Origin: Lachnospiraceae bacterium AC2029
Lineage (GTDB): Bacteria; Bacillota; Clostridia; Lachnospirales; Lachnospiraceae
Reading direction: 5' to 3'
Assembly: GCA_000703065.1 (NCBI GenBank)
Contig: JNLK01000001.1
Coordinates: 434,001 to 498,000, forward strand
Length of the DNA stretch: 64,000 bases
How positions within the stretch are numbered: position 1 is the first letter of the stretch; each line of letters opens with the position of its first letter. The notes beneath the pieces are model-generated. The model ran no database searches, had not been told where the DNA came from, and saw nothing but the letters and a program-made list of their open reading frames with translations. The translations under genes were made by a program, and so were the position numbers. Shown one piece after another: positions 9,069 to 18,988 of the stretch.

Positions 9069-10287
9069 CTTTGTGCTCTCCATTCGTTATTACTCTAATA
9101 TTCGAGTTGATTCTTTCTAACAACGAATACATTGTTTCGGAATCCGGGAATTTCATAAACACAATCCCTAGTGCATTTGCTGCGCAAGCGAAGAAATCCA
9201 CATGATCTCCCGGTCTTTTATATATGTCCTTCCGAATGATATATTTCTCAATTTCAGGTTTGAATTCTAAGCCCCCAAAGATTCCGGTTTGAGGCGAATG
9301 AAGATTATGAGTAGCGTAAAAAGGAGTTCCTTCTTCGTTTTCCCCTTCAACCTTGCAGCCCATCGCTGCCCTAATGCTCATCTCGACCACATCACAATTA
9401 AATATCAAGCCTAACAAATCTGGAATCATGTTGCCACCGCTCCGCGGTCCAATATCAATTGGAAATACCCGATCATTTTTGTCAATGATCAGTTCCACAT
9501 TCATAGGTCCAAACTTAATCCCAAGTTCGCTCACGAGTCTCTGAAGTGTATCTTGTACAGCCTTAAGATCTCTTACATCCAATAAAGGTGGATAGCTCTT
9601 GCCAACAGGGACAAGTGGATTTACAGTACTATCTCTATGGCAATTCATCAATCCCCATTGAATAATCTTACCATCAGAAACAAATATATCACCACCAATA
9701 AGATACGGATGTTTCTTCTCAACAAATTCTTCGATAATGATACGATGACCCCTGGAATACGAAAAAGCAAAGTCAATTGCAGTATCAATTCCGTCCATAT
9801 TTCTAAGAACAGTCGCACCTTTAGAACCGGAAGAATCTACGGGTTTAATAATGACAGGGAATGTATAGTTCCTGATGTCAGCCATTGCCTCTGCTTTAGT
9901 TTTAAACCCTTGCGCTCTTGGCGTATTGAACCCATGAGCCTTTAAAAACTTTCGGAATATATCCTTATTGCAAAGTGTTTCAACAGCTCTGTAAGGATTT
10001 GTTGGAAGATTCATTTTCTCCGCCACATATGCTGCTGTTGGTGCCGCAGGATCAGATGCATAGGCAATAATATAATCAATCTTCTCGTCCTGAGCAATCT
10101 GAAGAATTGCTTGCATATCTGTCGTGCTAGTTTGAAAAAATTTGTCAGCATGATATTGTCCTGGATTATCAGGAAGATAATCACATAGAACTGTGTATAA
10201 GCCGAGCCTTTTGGCCGTTTCTATGGCGATTACCTGTTGCGAAGAACCGCCAAGCAATAACATTTTCTTCATCTTTTCTGTACTCAC
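9061..10287 (-). CDS. ATP-grasp domain protein (CarB-like ligase)
   Basis: A 408-residue ATP-grasp enzyme. The pre-ATP-grasp domain begins KKMLLLGGSSQQVIAIETAK; the ATP-binding strand is FPVIIKPVDSSGSKG near residue 140, the second lysine/glutamate strand RIIIEEFVEKK near 185 and the metal strand FPIDIGPRSGGNMIPD near 285, all intact, so it should be active. It would join a carboxylate to an amine, possibly an amino acid to the amino sugar made by the neighbouring aminotransferases (inference). The GTG start overlaps the flippase stop as GTGA; an in-frame ATG five codons later is an alternative. It sits at the head of the ATP-grasp, PP-loop, DegT group. Confidence 0.88.
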   Translation of the reverse strand: MSTEKMKKMLLLGGSSQQVIAIETAKRLGLYTVLCDYLPDNPGQYHADKFFQTSTTDMQAILQIAQDEKIDYIIAYASDPAAPTAAYVAEKMNLPTNPYRAVETLCNKDIFRKFLKAHGFNTPRAQGFKTKAEAMADIRNYTFPVIIKPVDSSGSKGATVLRNMDGIDTAIDFAFSYSRGHRIIIEEFVEKKHPYLIGGDIFVSDGKIIQWGLMNCHRDSTVNPLVPVGKSYPPLLDVRDLKAVQDTLQRLVSELGIKFGPMNVELIIDKNDRVFPIDIGPRSGGNMIPDLLGLIFNCDVVEMSIRAAMGCKVEGENEEGTPFYATHNLHSPQTGIFGGLEFKPEIEKYIIRKDIYKRPGDHVDFFACAANALGIVFMKFPDSETMYSLLERINSNIRVITNGEHKDD

Positions 10288-11726
10288 TTTCTTCTAGTCA
10301 TGAACTTTTTTGCAATATCACGCAAATACTCGAAAGAATCAAGTTTAAACACCTTTGAGCCAACAATATAGATTACAGCTCCCAACGGTATTTGAATAAG
10401 GACGGTTGCTATATCTGCAAGTCCTAACAACTGAACTGGATATATTGCGAATCCCATTATGATTGCCACGATAATACCAGGTAAAATATCCTTTATCTGC
10501 TGTCCATAACCGTAATCTAACAATTTCTTGTTCGGCCAGCTGTTTACAATTTGATTCACAAAACCGGTGATAAACAAGCTAAAGGCAAGCGCTTTCACAC
10601 CCATATGCATTGTAGTCAATAGAGCAATCATGCCAATAGTTTTTTTGATTATCTCCAACTTCAAAAACATGTCGCTTCTACCGATAGCCTTGATAGCGTT
10701 CAGGTTTGCTGTATGAATAGGAAAAAACATAAATGATATACAAAACAAGCGCATATAGTATACACATGGAAGCCACTTTTCAGTCAATATAAGCTTAACC
10801 ATCGGTTCAGCAATAAATGCCATGCCAATCATCAGCGGAGCCATAACATATGTACTCACTTTAATCGATCGTCTAGTCATATATTTTACTCGTTGCATGT
10901 TATCCTGTTCATTGGCCATAGCTGGGAGCAAAACGCTATCTATTGAGATATTAACATTTGCTGCCACTAATTGTGGAAATTGCTCTCCACGATTATAGTA
11001 AGCAAGATCATCAGATGTATATATTTTCCCTATAATCAATGCTCTTATTTCAGTGTAAACCTTGTCTATCAAACTGGATACTAGCAGTTTCCAGCCATAT
11101 GAATACAGACCCTTTAGTCTTTCAAAAGAAAACACTTTGTGCGGTCTCCATTTTACAGTTATCCACAGAATCGTTGTGTCTATAGTTAGGTTGATAACCT
11201 GTTGAGCCACTAACGCCCAAACACCATAGCCCTGATAAGCCATGAAGACACCAACAATTCCAGCAAATATAGTACCGCCAAGTGTAGAGAAGAAGAACTT
11301 TTTAAATAGCATATGTCGAGAGACATACGCTTGTTGCACGTTCTTAAGCCCAGATATTAATACAGTAAGACCAAGTACACGCATATATCCGGTAATCTCC
11401 GGATTATCATAAAACTTTGCTACTAAGGGTGATCCGACGAAAACAACAGCATAAAGAACGATGCAGAAGATTGAATTAGTATAAAAAACTGTGGAAAAGT
11501 CCACATCGTCTGCATCCTTTTTTTGAATTAACGCATTTCCTAGCCCGCTGTCGACAAATGTCTGCAATATTGCGGTAAATACTGTTATCAGTGCAACTGT
11601 CCCATAGGCAGAAGGGTCAAGAATTCTTGCAAGAACGACGGACACAACAAAAGCAACAAGCTTTGCGCCCATTCTTTCTGCAAAGCGCCATATTAAATTG
11701 GACATAACGCTAAGCTTTGTATTCAT
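10284..11726 (-). CDS. Wzx-type polysaccharide flippase (MOP superfamily)
   Basis: A 480-residue membrane protein with about twelve to fourteen hydrophobic segments. The N-terminus (SNLIWRFAERMGAKLVAFVV, then VVLARILDPSAYGTVALITV) is typical of the PST/WzxC/TuaB group of lipid-linked oligosaccharide flippases, which move undecaprenyl-diphosphate repeat units across the membrane for polymerisation. GAGG lies ten bases before the ATG. The gene overlaps the ATP-grasp gene downstream by four bases. Together with the EpsG-like polymerase it gives region A its own Wzx/Wzy pair. Confidence 0.92.
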   Translation of the reverse strand: MNTKLSVMSNLIWRFAERMGAKLVAFVVSVVLARILDPSAYGTVALITVFTAILQTFVDSGLGNALIQKKDADDVDFSTVFYTNSIFCIVLYAVVFVGSPLVAKFYDNPEITGYMRVLGLTVLISGLKNVQQAYVSRHMLFKKFFFSTLGGTIFAGIVGVFMAYQGYGVWALVAQQVINLTIDTTILWITVKWRPHKVFSFERLKGLYSYGWKLLVSSLIDKVYTEIRALIIGKIYTSDDLAYYNRGEQFPQLVAANVNISIDSVLLPAMANEQDNMQRVKYMTRRSIKVSTYVMAPLMIGMAFIAEPMVKLILTEKWLPCVYYMRLFCISFMFFPIHTANLNAIKAIGRSDMFLKLEIIKKTIGMIALLTTMHMGVKALAFSLFITGFVNQIVNSWPNKKLLDYGYGQQIKDILPGIIVAIIMGFAIYPVQLLGLADIATVLIQIPLGAVIYIVGSKVFKLDSFEYLRDIAKKFMTRRK

Positions 11727-11732
11727 CTTAAT

Positions 11733-12968
11733 TCATCCTCGATGTATTAGCTTTGCCTTTAATGTTTTATACTTTTTTAGCCCTAAAGATGATATTGCCA
11801 TTTTTTTTAACTTGCTATCTTTATTCTGAAACTTCACAGACAGTACATCATAGTACTTTCGTTCAGCAGACATTTTGCTGATAAAACTCATATGCTTTTT
11901 GAAATTTTCATCATAAGGTTCAATGTCATATGGCGTAAACTCTAATTTTGATAAAGTATCAGAAAATAAAATAATATCAAGAAATTCCTTTAACGATTTC
12001 CTCTCTTCATTTTCATGATATAGAGTGTTTAATGTAGTATATCCAAGGATGCCAATAGGTTTTCCATCTTTTGCATCCATCGAAATTGTAGGAATTCTCT
12101 TGTTCCATACAACCCGGGAACTACCTGCTGACGCAACTCCTACATCTAAATGTTCAAAAAAATTTAATGGAATTGGATACACATACCCCATCTGGTACAC
12201 CGACACGTTCTCGATTCCTGCCAGTGCATTTTGTATCTCTTGACGCATATCTGGAACAAACCCTTCAGGCTGATCTCCAATAAACACGTATGCTATCTTT
12301 TTATCTAAATGAGCAACAGCGAAATCTCTAAACCCACTAATAACCGTCGGAATATATTCTTTATTTAACCTACCAAGACTACAGATTACTGCATCATATT
12401 GATTGTAGGGTATAGCGTCGAACCTCGGATTAGATATATCTTCCGTAACATTATTGCAGGAAGCTGAAAGCACCGTATCTTCATTTTCAACGAATTCTTT
12501 GCCAAAAAGAATACTTAGAGATTTACTGCTAATTAGCGCTAGTTCGTGACGATTAAGTTTAAAACGGAAGAAATCTAAATATCCTCTGTCAAAACCAAAA
12601 CGCTCATCCAAAAGGAATGCAAAATGCTTTCCGTGTAACTTTTCTGCGACAATCTCTGCCCACGCAGCCATATGATCCGTACTTGACTCAATTACTACTT
12701 CACCTTTATTGTGCGGTCCAATTAAATTTAAAAGTTTATTAACAATTCGTTCTCTGTCTCTGTTTGAATAGTAGTTCGGAAAATATTCCAGTTCAGGAAT
12801 AATCATATCTCTATACTCCTCAAGGTTATGAAGTAGCACTTGACCGTTCAAACCTGAAAACACTTGTAGATTCCATCCAAGTTTTTTCATATATTGCACT
12901 TTGTTGGATATATACATTTGGGCGCCACCCATTCTAATAATAGTTCCAGTAAAAATAATATAATACAT
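11733..12968 (-). CDS. GT-B fold glycosyltransferase (GT1/GT4-like)
   Basis: A 411-residue protein starting MYYIIFTGTIIRMGGAQMYI, where the GGAQ loop is typical of GT4-type glycosyltransferases. The C-terminal half has the Rossmann pattern AVICSLGRLNKEYIP...YVFIGDQPEG and a donor-site region FEHLDVGVASAGSSRVVWNK where GT4 enzymes carry the E(x7)E motif; here the glutamates are not clear, so it is divergent. The frame is open 35 codons upstream, but GGAGG six bases before the ATG supports this start. It ends seven bases before the flippase start. The sugar donor is unknown. Confidence 0.72.
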   Translation of the reverse strand: MYYIIFTGTIIRMGGAQMYISNKVQYMKKLGWNLQVFSGLNGQVLLHNLEEYRDMIIPELEYFPNYYSNRDRERIVNKLLNLIGPHNKGEVVIESSTDHMAAWAEIVAEKLHGKHFAFLLDERFGFDRGYLDFFRFKLNRHELALISSKSLSILFGKEFVENEDTVLSASCNNVTEDISNPRFDAIPYNQYDAVICSLGRLNKEYIPTVISGFRDFAVAHLDKKIAYVFIGDQPEGFVPDMRQEIQNALAGIENVSVYQMGYVYPIPLNFFEHLDVGVASAGSSRVVWNKRIPTISMDAKDGKPIGILGYTTLNTLYHENEERKSLKEFLDIILFSDTLSKLEFTPYDIEPYDENFKKHMSFISKMSAERKYYDVLSVKFQNKDSKLKKMAISSLGLKKYKTLKAKLIHRG

Positions 12969-13145
12969 AACAACCTCCAAACTGTTGCAACCGACACATA
13001 TAGTAATGGAATAAGCGACCGCAATAACACTCGAATTATGACAAGTAACGCTTGAGAGAGCACACGGCATCACATATAAAAGGAATTGTCAACATATCAT
13101 CATTAACCAAAGTGTATTGCAATCAGTGAAGTGTCTATCGACAGT

Positions 13146-14427
13146 CTAGTATAGCTCTTTCTAATTAGTTGGACCTTTCCAACAATGTCTCTGTTTTCAC
13201 TGATTCGGTTGGATCAATGTCATCCAAATGCCACGTCCAATGAAAAACAACTGATTCTGCATTAATCTCATCGAAGTATGAATATATTCGTCGAACCAGT
13301 TCGTCTTTGGATTTACACGAATCCCTTTAAGCGTCTGCTTGGTCATCTTGCTGAAGAATGATTCTACTAGGTTCAAACAAGAAGCATGCTTCGGCGTAAA
13401 TACAAATTCGAAACGCCCTTCGACAGTGGACAAATATTCAATAACCTTTTTTCCTTGTGTACTATCAGATTATCAAGCACAAGTCTGATTGTATCTCCTT
13501 AGGGATACTTGGCATCAAGCAGTTTGAGGAATTCAATGTAATCGTCACTGTTATTACTATCACTGACAAGCTGGATAGCTTCTCCTGTATGCAGGTCTAT
13601 TCCTGCAAGAAGCGATACAGTCCCAAGCCTTTTATATTCATAATCGAATTTGATTGTACCGTTTTCTACAGTCGGTGGAAGATCATCGGCTACGTTTGCT
13701 ATTGCCTGATTCCCAGCTTTTCTTCATAGAAGACAACATGGATGACCTCATCATCGCTATAAGGACGAAAGATTTCCGTCTTCATCAAACCGCATCTGTA
13801 ACTACTTATTTACCAACAACACATTATGTATCTTGTTGTTGAAGTCCGGATCACGACGCTCGCAGTAATACTGAATGCGAAACGGCTTAATCTTGCTCTT
13901 ATCGAGAATACGATACACACCGAATTCTATGATCGTAGCAAGGCGGTCGAATCCGGCATCAACAGCAGTTTTATTAATATGATTTGTAAGAGACTTGGTG
14001 GTCCATGTTTCAACGGCATAGCCAAAGTCTTTCAGTTGAGTACATGCAACACTAATCAACCAGATCTTTGCATCACCGGTAATTTTCTCTTTACGACCAC
14101 GCCCCTTCTCAACATTAAGAAAGTCATCGATGGATTCATCTCATGAACGAGTACGGTATTTCTTGATCCATTACTCTGCAGTATGACGACTTACGCCAAC
14201 TTCTTCAGCGATTTCAGTTGCGGATTTACCGGACTCTTTCAAGAGCGAAATCATCACTCTTTGAGCGATAACAACCAGAGTTATACCGGAATTGGCAGGC
14301 TTTTGAAGCTCTGATTTATGATTATCATCAAGCGTGAATTTCATACAGAAGGCCCTTATTTGTGCCATGCCTATAAGATATCACGATCCTGATGAAATGC
14401 ACGGTTAATTAAACAGGATTATACTAG
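13146..14427 (-). mobile_element. Decayed IS630-like insertion sequence
   Basis: About 1.28 kb bounded by CTAG at both ends (13146-13149 and 14424-14427), the known target preference of IS630. The ends form imperfect inverted repeats: CTAGTATAGCTCTTTCTAAT at the left against CTAGTATAATCCTGTTTAAT read inward from the right, sharing the first eight bases and an inner TAATTA. The interior holds an IS630-type transposase in pieces. It sits between the glycosyltransferase and the EpsG-like polymerase genes without visibly breaking either. Confidence 0.75.
13197..14368 (-). pseudogene. IS630-family transposase, frameshifted and interrupted
   Basis: Pieces of one transposase in order but in different frames. 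The N-terminal 65 codons end at a stop after a helix-turn-helix (SATEIAEEVGVSRHTAE). A middle piece (13802-14059) reads AVETWTTKSLTNHINK. The C-terminal piece (13197-13433) reads FTPKHASCLNLVESFFSKM, where NxxE fits the last catalytic glutamate of the IS630 DDE domain. Several stops and frameshifts lie between, so no functional transposase can be made. Confidence 0.82.
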
Positions 14428-14481
14428 TAAAAGAGTGAATTTCATTTGTCCTAGAAAATAAGTCATCCTGAATCATACATT

Positions 14482-15657
14482 TCACATCTGCCAGAAAAAA
14501 GCGAACGGCACTGTCCCATAGAATTGCTCGGCGTAGGCATATGTCATCCAAACAAAATAAATAGCAAACGATCCATATACCCATGTTTTAGTAATACTTC
14601 TGCCTTTTTTTGATTTAATAGTTGAGATAGCATATGGATACAACAGAATAATAAATGGTAAAAAATAATATGAAAACCTGTTAACAATATTAATCCTAAA
14701 AATCAAAATTCTGCAGGCAGACGCAACTAAGCATAAATACATCAATAGATTTTCATGTCTAGCCATAATATACTCTTCTGTTTTTTCTTTATTTCTAGCA
14801 GTATTACTTATATTGATCCTCCGTTTATATATCATATAATAAGCGCCAAGCATAAACGCTCCGCTAGTCAATACCGCATTAGCAACAGATTGCAAATTAA
14901 CATGTCCAACGCCTTCTCGTATATTATCCAAATATCCCAAGTATCTTCCCGAATCATTATAGAATAATGTGGCGACACTAGTATATAAATATTCATATAG
15001 CAAGAAAGAACCTATCACAGCAATTAAACTTAGAATAATAGTTCTTTTCTTGAATTTCAGAAAATCAAAAAACAAAATCATGAAACATAGAATTGCAGAT
15101 GAATGAAATGTGGTTGCTAATAATATCAGTGCACTTACAATAGCATATGTCTTAAAAGTCCTTTTTGCACCATCTAAATACAGAAAGCCAATTAATATAA
15201 TAGCTATAGCTAAAGATTGTCTGATTATATTCATATACATATAGTATTGACAAGTAAAAACAAATAGCAATGTGCTCATTTTTACGTCTTTTGATTTCTT
15301 ATATATTAATAATGCTATTATTCCATATGTAATAGTGCTTGTTGTTATAATATAGAATTGTATACTAGAGTTTATGGAAGATAATAATTTACAAAAATAA
15401 CAATAACCAATTTCATAATGAGAGAATGCTGCGAACTGCGGAATTTGTGACCATTCATACGATGCTATTTGCGTATAGCGAATCGCATAGTGGCCTTGTA
15501 AATCTATGCCTATACTCGATGCTCTTAAACCAGCAAGACAAATCAACATTCCAAATGAAACCCACAAATATAATCTTTTATTTCTACTATTCTTGTTAGC
15601 ATTTATTACACTTCCTAATAATGCAATAAACAATGTAACACAAATATATATCATCAT
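14482..15657 (-). CDS. EpsG-family polysaccharide polymerase (Wzy-like)
   Basis: A 391-residue membrane protein with about ten hydrophobic segments. Features of the EpsG/Wzy family are GLRASSIGIDLQGHYAIRYT after the second helix, a large outer loop with FSHYEIGYCYFCKLLSS, and NIIRQSLAIAIILIG near residue 145. It likely polymerises lipid-linked repeat units outside the membrane after the flippase delivers them. AAAGGG lies six bases before ATG 15657, which is why the ATG two codons upstream was not chosen. It starts 10 bases after the FrhB-like gene. Confidence 0.82.
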   Translation of the reverse strand: MMIYICVTLFIALLGSVINANKNSRNKRLYLWVSFGMLICLAGLRASSIGIDLQGHYAIRYTQIASYEWSQIPQFAAFSHYEIGYCYFCKLLSSINSSIQFYIITTSTITYGIIALLIYKKSKDVKMSTLLFVFTCQYYMYMNIIRQSLAIAIILIGFLYLDGAKRTFKTYAIVSALILLATTFHSSAILCFMILFFDFLKFKKRTIILSLIAVIGSFLLYEYLYTSVATLFYNDSGRYLGYLDNIREGVGHVNLQSVANAVLTSGAFMLGAYYMIYKRRINISNTARNKEKTEEYIMARHENLLMYLCLVASACRILIFRINIVNRFSYYFLPFIILLYPYAISTIKSKKGRSITKTWVYGSFAIYFVWMTYAYAEQFYGTVPFAFFWQM

Positions 15658-15667
15658 ACTCATCCCT

Positions 15668-16858
15668 TTATAATAGCCGTTTAATTACCGATTTTATTTT
15701 TAACGGGATAAATGTTTTCAATACACTCTTGACTTTTAATTTTCTTGAAATTGTGGATTGAAAGTGTCTTTCTATGGCCTTATATCCCTTTTGCTCGTAT
15801 ATATTCAACAGTTGATTTCGCAAATCCGTATGAGTACTTGCTTCTAGTAGATGTTTATTGAATTTTGAAATATCATCTATTCTTGACTCGCAGATAACCA
15901 AATCTTTTTTCGTTTCATCGAACAATCGCTCACCATTAAATGTATTTATAAGGACACAAGACACGCCTAATAATAAATAATCTTTCCATTTATCATTTTT
16001 GATCAATTCCGGATGTGCCTGCCTGATTTTCCAATAATCTCCTATTGTAATATCACTACATCTACTTAAATTTGCATACTTACATGTATAACAATTTTCT
16101 CGAAAAATCTCACCATTTAAAAAATAGGTATAATATGATGACAGTTTATTATGAAGCCTTTTTACTTTATAACCTTTTTTCCATTTCAAAAAATATTCTT
16201 CCCACCCGCGGCTTTTATCCCTAAATTCAAAAGACGAAATATTTTCTTTTCCCAAACAGCAATCCAAATAATCTAAAAACAGCTTTTTGCTTGGAACCCC
16301 ATGACATATTATATCTACTGTATATAAATTTTCATAATCTTTCCCAAGATACCCATTTAAACCTGACACTTGGCAAGGTGTGCCTGAAAATAAAACGATC
16401 TTTTCATCCTCTAAATCTTTTTTTATAGATCTATATATATATCCTATCTCACTTTGAACATATTTTGATCCCTTTAATAAATACAAATCCTTCTCTTCTG
16501 TAACCCGTATATGATTCACAGCAAAAGTATTATCATAAGCTGCCCCATATACTACGCCACCGTTTCTAATGATATATCTAGCAAGAACACTAAACACTCC
16601 TCCTGACGAAGACTCTTTTAGCATTCCCTTTTGAGCACTCGAAGCAGCATATGCATTAAGTGGTTCATTCCCACTATACCCATTTTGATATGTACATACT
16701 TTTTCACAGGCATGACAATTGATACACAAATCATAATCGATTTTAGGGTACACATAGCCATATTGATCTTCACACAATTGGATTGCATCTTTCGGACATA
16801 CGTTTTTACATGCACCGCAACCACAACATTGTTGTTTTTCATCAAATAACACAATCAT
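15668..16858 (-). CDS. FrhB-like iron-sulfur protein (coenzyme F420 hydrogenase beta subunit family)
   Basis: About 396 residues. The N-terminus carries two ferredoxin-type clusters (CCGCGACKNVCPKDAI and CINCHACEKVC), so two [4Fe-4S] centres are expected. The rest matches the FrhB N- and C-terminal domains: SSSGGVFSVLARYIIRNGG, LFSGTPCQVSGLNGYLGKDY, TVDIICHGVPSK and CYTCKYANLSRCSDITIGDY. Members commonly sit beside polysaccharide pyruvyltransferases, as here, and are thought to be flavin/Fe-S oxidoreductases; the reaction in polysaccharide synthesis is not established. The start one base past the preceding stop is preferred; an ATG four codons upstream overlapping that stop is possible. Confidence 0.9.
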   Translation of the reverse strand: MIVLFDEKQQCCGCGACKNVCPKDAIQLCEDQYGYVYPKIDYDLCINCHACEKVCTYQNGYSGNEPLNAYAASSAQKGMLKESSSGGVFSVLARYIIRNGGVVYGAAYDNTFAVNHIRVTEEKDLYLLKGSKYVQSEIGYIYRSIKKDLEDEKIVLFSGTPCQVSGLNGYLGKDYENLYTVDIICHGVPSKKLFLDYLDCCLGKENISSFEFRDKSRGWEEYFLKWKKGYKVKRLHNKLSSYYTYFLNGEIFRENCYTCKYANLSRCSDITIGDYWKIRQAHPELIKNDKWKDYLLLGVSCVLINTFNGERLFDETKKDLVICESRIDDISKFNKHLLEASTHTDLRNQLLNIYEQKGYKAIERHFQSTISRKLKVKSVLKTFIPLKIKSVIKRLL

Positions 16859-16859
16859 T

Positions 16860-17957
16860 CTATTTATCATCCATTACAAAATTGTTATTTATGAATCCAT
16901 TTACTTTTTGTCGTTCTTTTTCAAGTATGCGGTTTACAACCTCATAATTTATAGAGCTTACATCTACGGCATCTTTAGGTTCCGCTCTGTCTAATGTCTT
17001 GGTTAATTCCAACACGCTCCTCAGACGCGAACTATATTTATCAGGATAGAACACATAAAAATTTTTGTTGAAATTCAATGAGAATGCAGTACAATGAAAC
17101 GAATCAGTTATTACATAATCTGCATAGTAAATTAGTGATAAGAATTCTTCAACCGTTGGAAGAAAGATCATTTTACCTTTCTCCGCAAAATGAGTTATAT
17201 AATAACTCATTCTAATTATTTTACAGCCAGTCTTTTGAGAAAGATTTTGAGCAAACTTTTCCATTCTCTCACACACATTTAATCTATATATTATTATATA
17301 TCTCTCCTTTATCATTCTCCGTTGGACTAAAGGCTTCCATTCTTTTTTATTCAGAACCAAAGTTGGGTCTAATATATGCTCAACATTTTCATACCCTATT
17401 TCTTCCAATAATTCTTTTGCCTTATTTTCTCTAACAGATATTGCCTTATATTTCATTACCAAAGGATACATTTCTTCTTTTTCGGCATCTGAAATACTGG
17501 ATCTGCCAATACTAACAGAGTAACCAATTCGTGTTTTTCCTTTCGGAGCAAACTCCAAAAAATACGCTGGCAAAATGCCACCATTATACTCACTGTTCCA
17601 AGTTTGATCACTTCCGGTACAGTAAAAATCAGCTATTGGCGGGTTATTCTTTAAATCTTCATAATCATCATAATGCCTCGTGAGTGTGCAATGTTTATTC
17701 AGGAAATCAACGCATACTTTATTTCTTTTTTTGAACTCATAATGTTTCAAAACGGTATAAATTATTTTTTTAATTCCATGAAGATTTTTATCCCGAATCC
17801 CTTTAGTTATCATTGCACGGTCTTCTGCATTTGGACGCACATAATCTACAATTTCCGCCTCATATCCCAAGGATTCAAACTTGGCCTGCGTTGCATATGC
17901 CTGCAAAACAGATCCATAATTCCTTATATAATGAAGCGTCACAATACTTATCTTCAT
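16860..17957 (-). CDS. Polysaccharide pyruvyl transferase family protein
   Basis: About 365 residues beginning MKISIVTLHYIRNYGSVLQA, the NYGSxLQxYA start of the CsaB/WcaK/PssM family that transfers pyruvyl from phosphoenolpyruvate to sugars as ketals. Other family marks are YCTGSDQTWNSEY near residue 115, ISVRENKAKELLEEIGYENV near 195, DPTLVLNKKEW, and VITDSFHCTAFSLNFNKNF near 305. An upstream ATG six codons earlier would overlap the preceding GT2 gene; the start given keeps the conserved N-terminus. It is followed one base later by the FrhB-like gene, a pairing that recurs at 50 to 53 kb. Confidence 0.9.
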   Translation of the reverse strand: MKISIVTLHYIRNYGSVLQAYATQAKFESLGYEAEIVDYVRPNAEDRAMITKGIRDKNLHGIKKIIYTVLKHYEFKKRNKVCVDFLNKHCTLTRHYDDYEDLKNNPPIADFYCTGSDQTWNSEYNGGILPAYFLEFAPKGKTRIGYSVSIGRSSISDAEKEEMYPLVMKYKAISVRENKAKELLEEIGYENVEHILDPTLVLNKKEWKPLVQRRMIKERYIIIYRLNVCERMEKFAQNLSQKTGCKIIRMSYYITHFAEKGKMIFLPTVEEFLSLIYYADYVITDSFHCTAFSLNFNKNFYVFYPDKYSSRLRSVLELTKTLDRAEPKDAVDVSSINYEVVNRILEKERQKVNGFINNNFVMDDK

Positions 17958-17971
17958 CAGTAGTCCATTCC

Positions 17972-18988
17972 TCATTTTTTTAATATGGTAATAAATCGTT
18001 GGTAGACACGAAAGTTAAGCAAAAAAATCAGCATTTGCAATTTCTTTTTTACTTTAAGGTTAGACAAAAAAATATGTTTCCAGTTATGTCTAAGCATTGA
18101 TCTAATAAAGGAAATGGTTTTTTTGTCCTTGATATCGTTTTGTGCAAGATGATTAGCCATTGACATATATCCATTTCCACACTTAAATCCAATTGCTAGA
18201 TGTTCAAGTTCTGGTTTTTTTTCAATCAGGAAGTCCATAGTATCATCAATAAATCGAGCCTGATCATAATACCATTTTAGATTATGGTTTTTTTTATACA
18301 TTGCAGAACCAACACGTTGCGAGTAATATCCATATAATGGAGCATTGATATATACTACCTTTTTGCATCTTACAAGGCCTCTGATCAAGAACTCCATATC
18401 CTCACTAACATATTTATTTGTATCGAATTTGATACCTTCTATAACTTCCTTTCTGAAGATTTTGTTCCACAACGACACTTGTATTGATTTATCAAAATCC
18501 ATCACAAGCTTAATAGCGTCATTACAAGACACTTTACTTACACTATATATAGATGAATAAGAATCTATGGGTTCAGACGAATCAATTCGTTTGAATTCGC
18601 AAATTGCACAGTCCGATTCATACTTATTTGCACTACTATACATTATTTCAAACATATCTAAGCAAGGACAGTCATCAGCATCTACGAATCCAATATATTC
18701 ACCACAACAATGTTTTAGGGCTTCATTCCTTGCAGATGAAACACCACCATTTTTTTTGCGAATATACTTGATTCGTTCATCATCTTTTGCCGCTTCCTTA
18801 CATATTTCTTTCGTGTTATCAGTTGATCCATCATCAACAATTATAATTTCAATATCTGACAAAGTCTGATGAGTAAGACTCCATATACTTTTTTGTATAT
18901 ACTTTTCAACATTGTAAGCAGGTACAATAATTGAGACTAATTTTCTTTTCATATAAGAGTATGGGTTTTTGTCATTTTTCGAGAGCAA
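17972..18988 (-). CDS. GT2 family glycosyltransferase
   Basis: A 338-residue GT-A enzyme. LVSIIVPAYNVEKYIQKSIW, IEIIIVDDGSTDNTKEIC and EYIGFVDADDCPCLDMF give the nucleotide-binding and DxD-like metal site. The start is TTG: AGGAGGG (18996-19002) lies six bases before it, whereas the ATG twelve codons later, before the conserved domain, has no ribosome binding site. The sugar donor is unknown. The stop lies 14 bases before the pyruvyltransferase start used here. Confidence 0.9.
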   Translation of the reverse strand: MLSKNDKNPYSYMKRKLVSIIVPAYNVEKYIQKSIWSLTHQTLSDIEIIIVDDGSTDNTKEICKEAAKDDERIKYIRKKNGGVSSARNEALKHCCGEYIGFVDADDCPCLDMFEIMYSSANKYESDCAICEFKRIDSSEPIDSYSSIYSVSKVSCNDAIKLVMDFDKSIQVSLWNKIFRKEVIEGIKFDTNKYVSEDMEFLIRGLVRCKKVVYINAPLYGYYSQRVGSAMYKKNHNLKWYYDQARFIDDTMDFLIEKKPELEHLAIGFKCGNGYMSMANHLAQNDIKDKKTISFIRSMLRHNWKHIFLSNLKVKKKLQMLIFLLNFRVYQRFITILKK

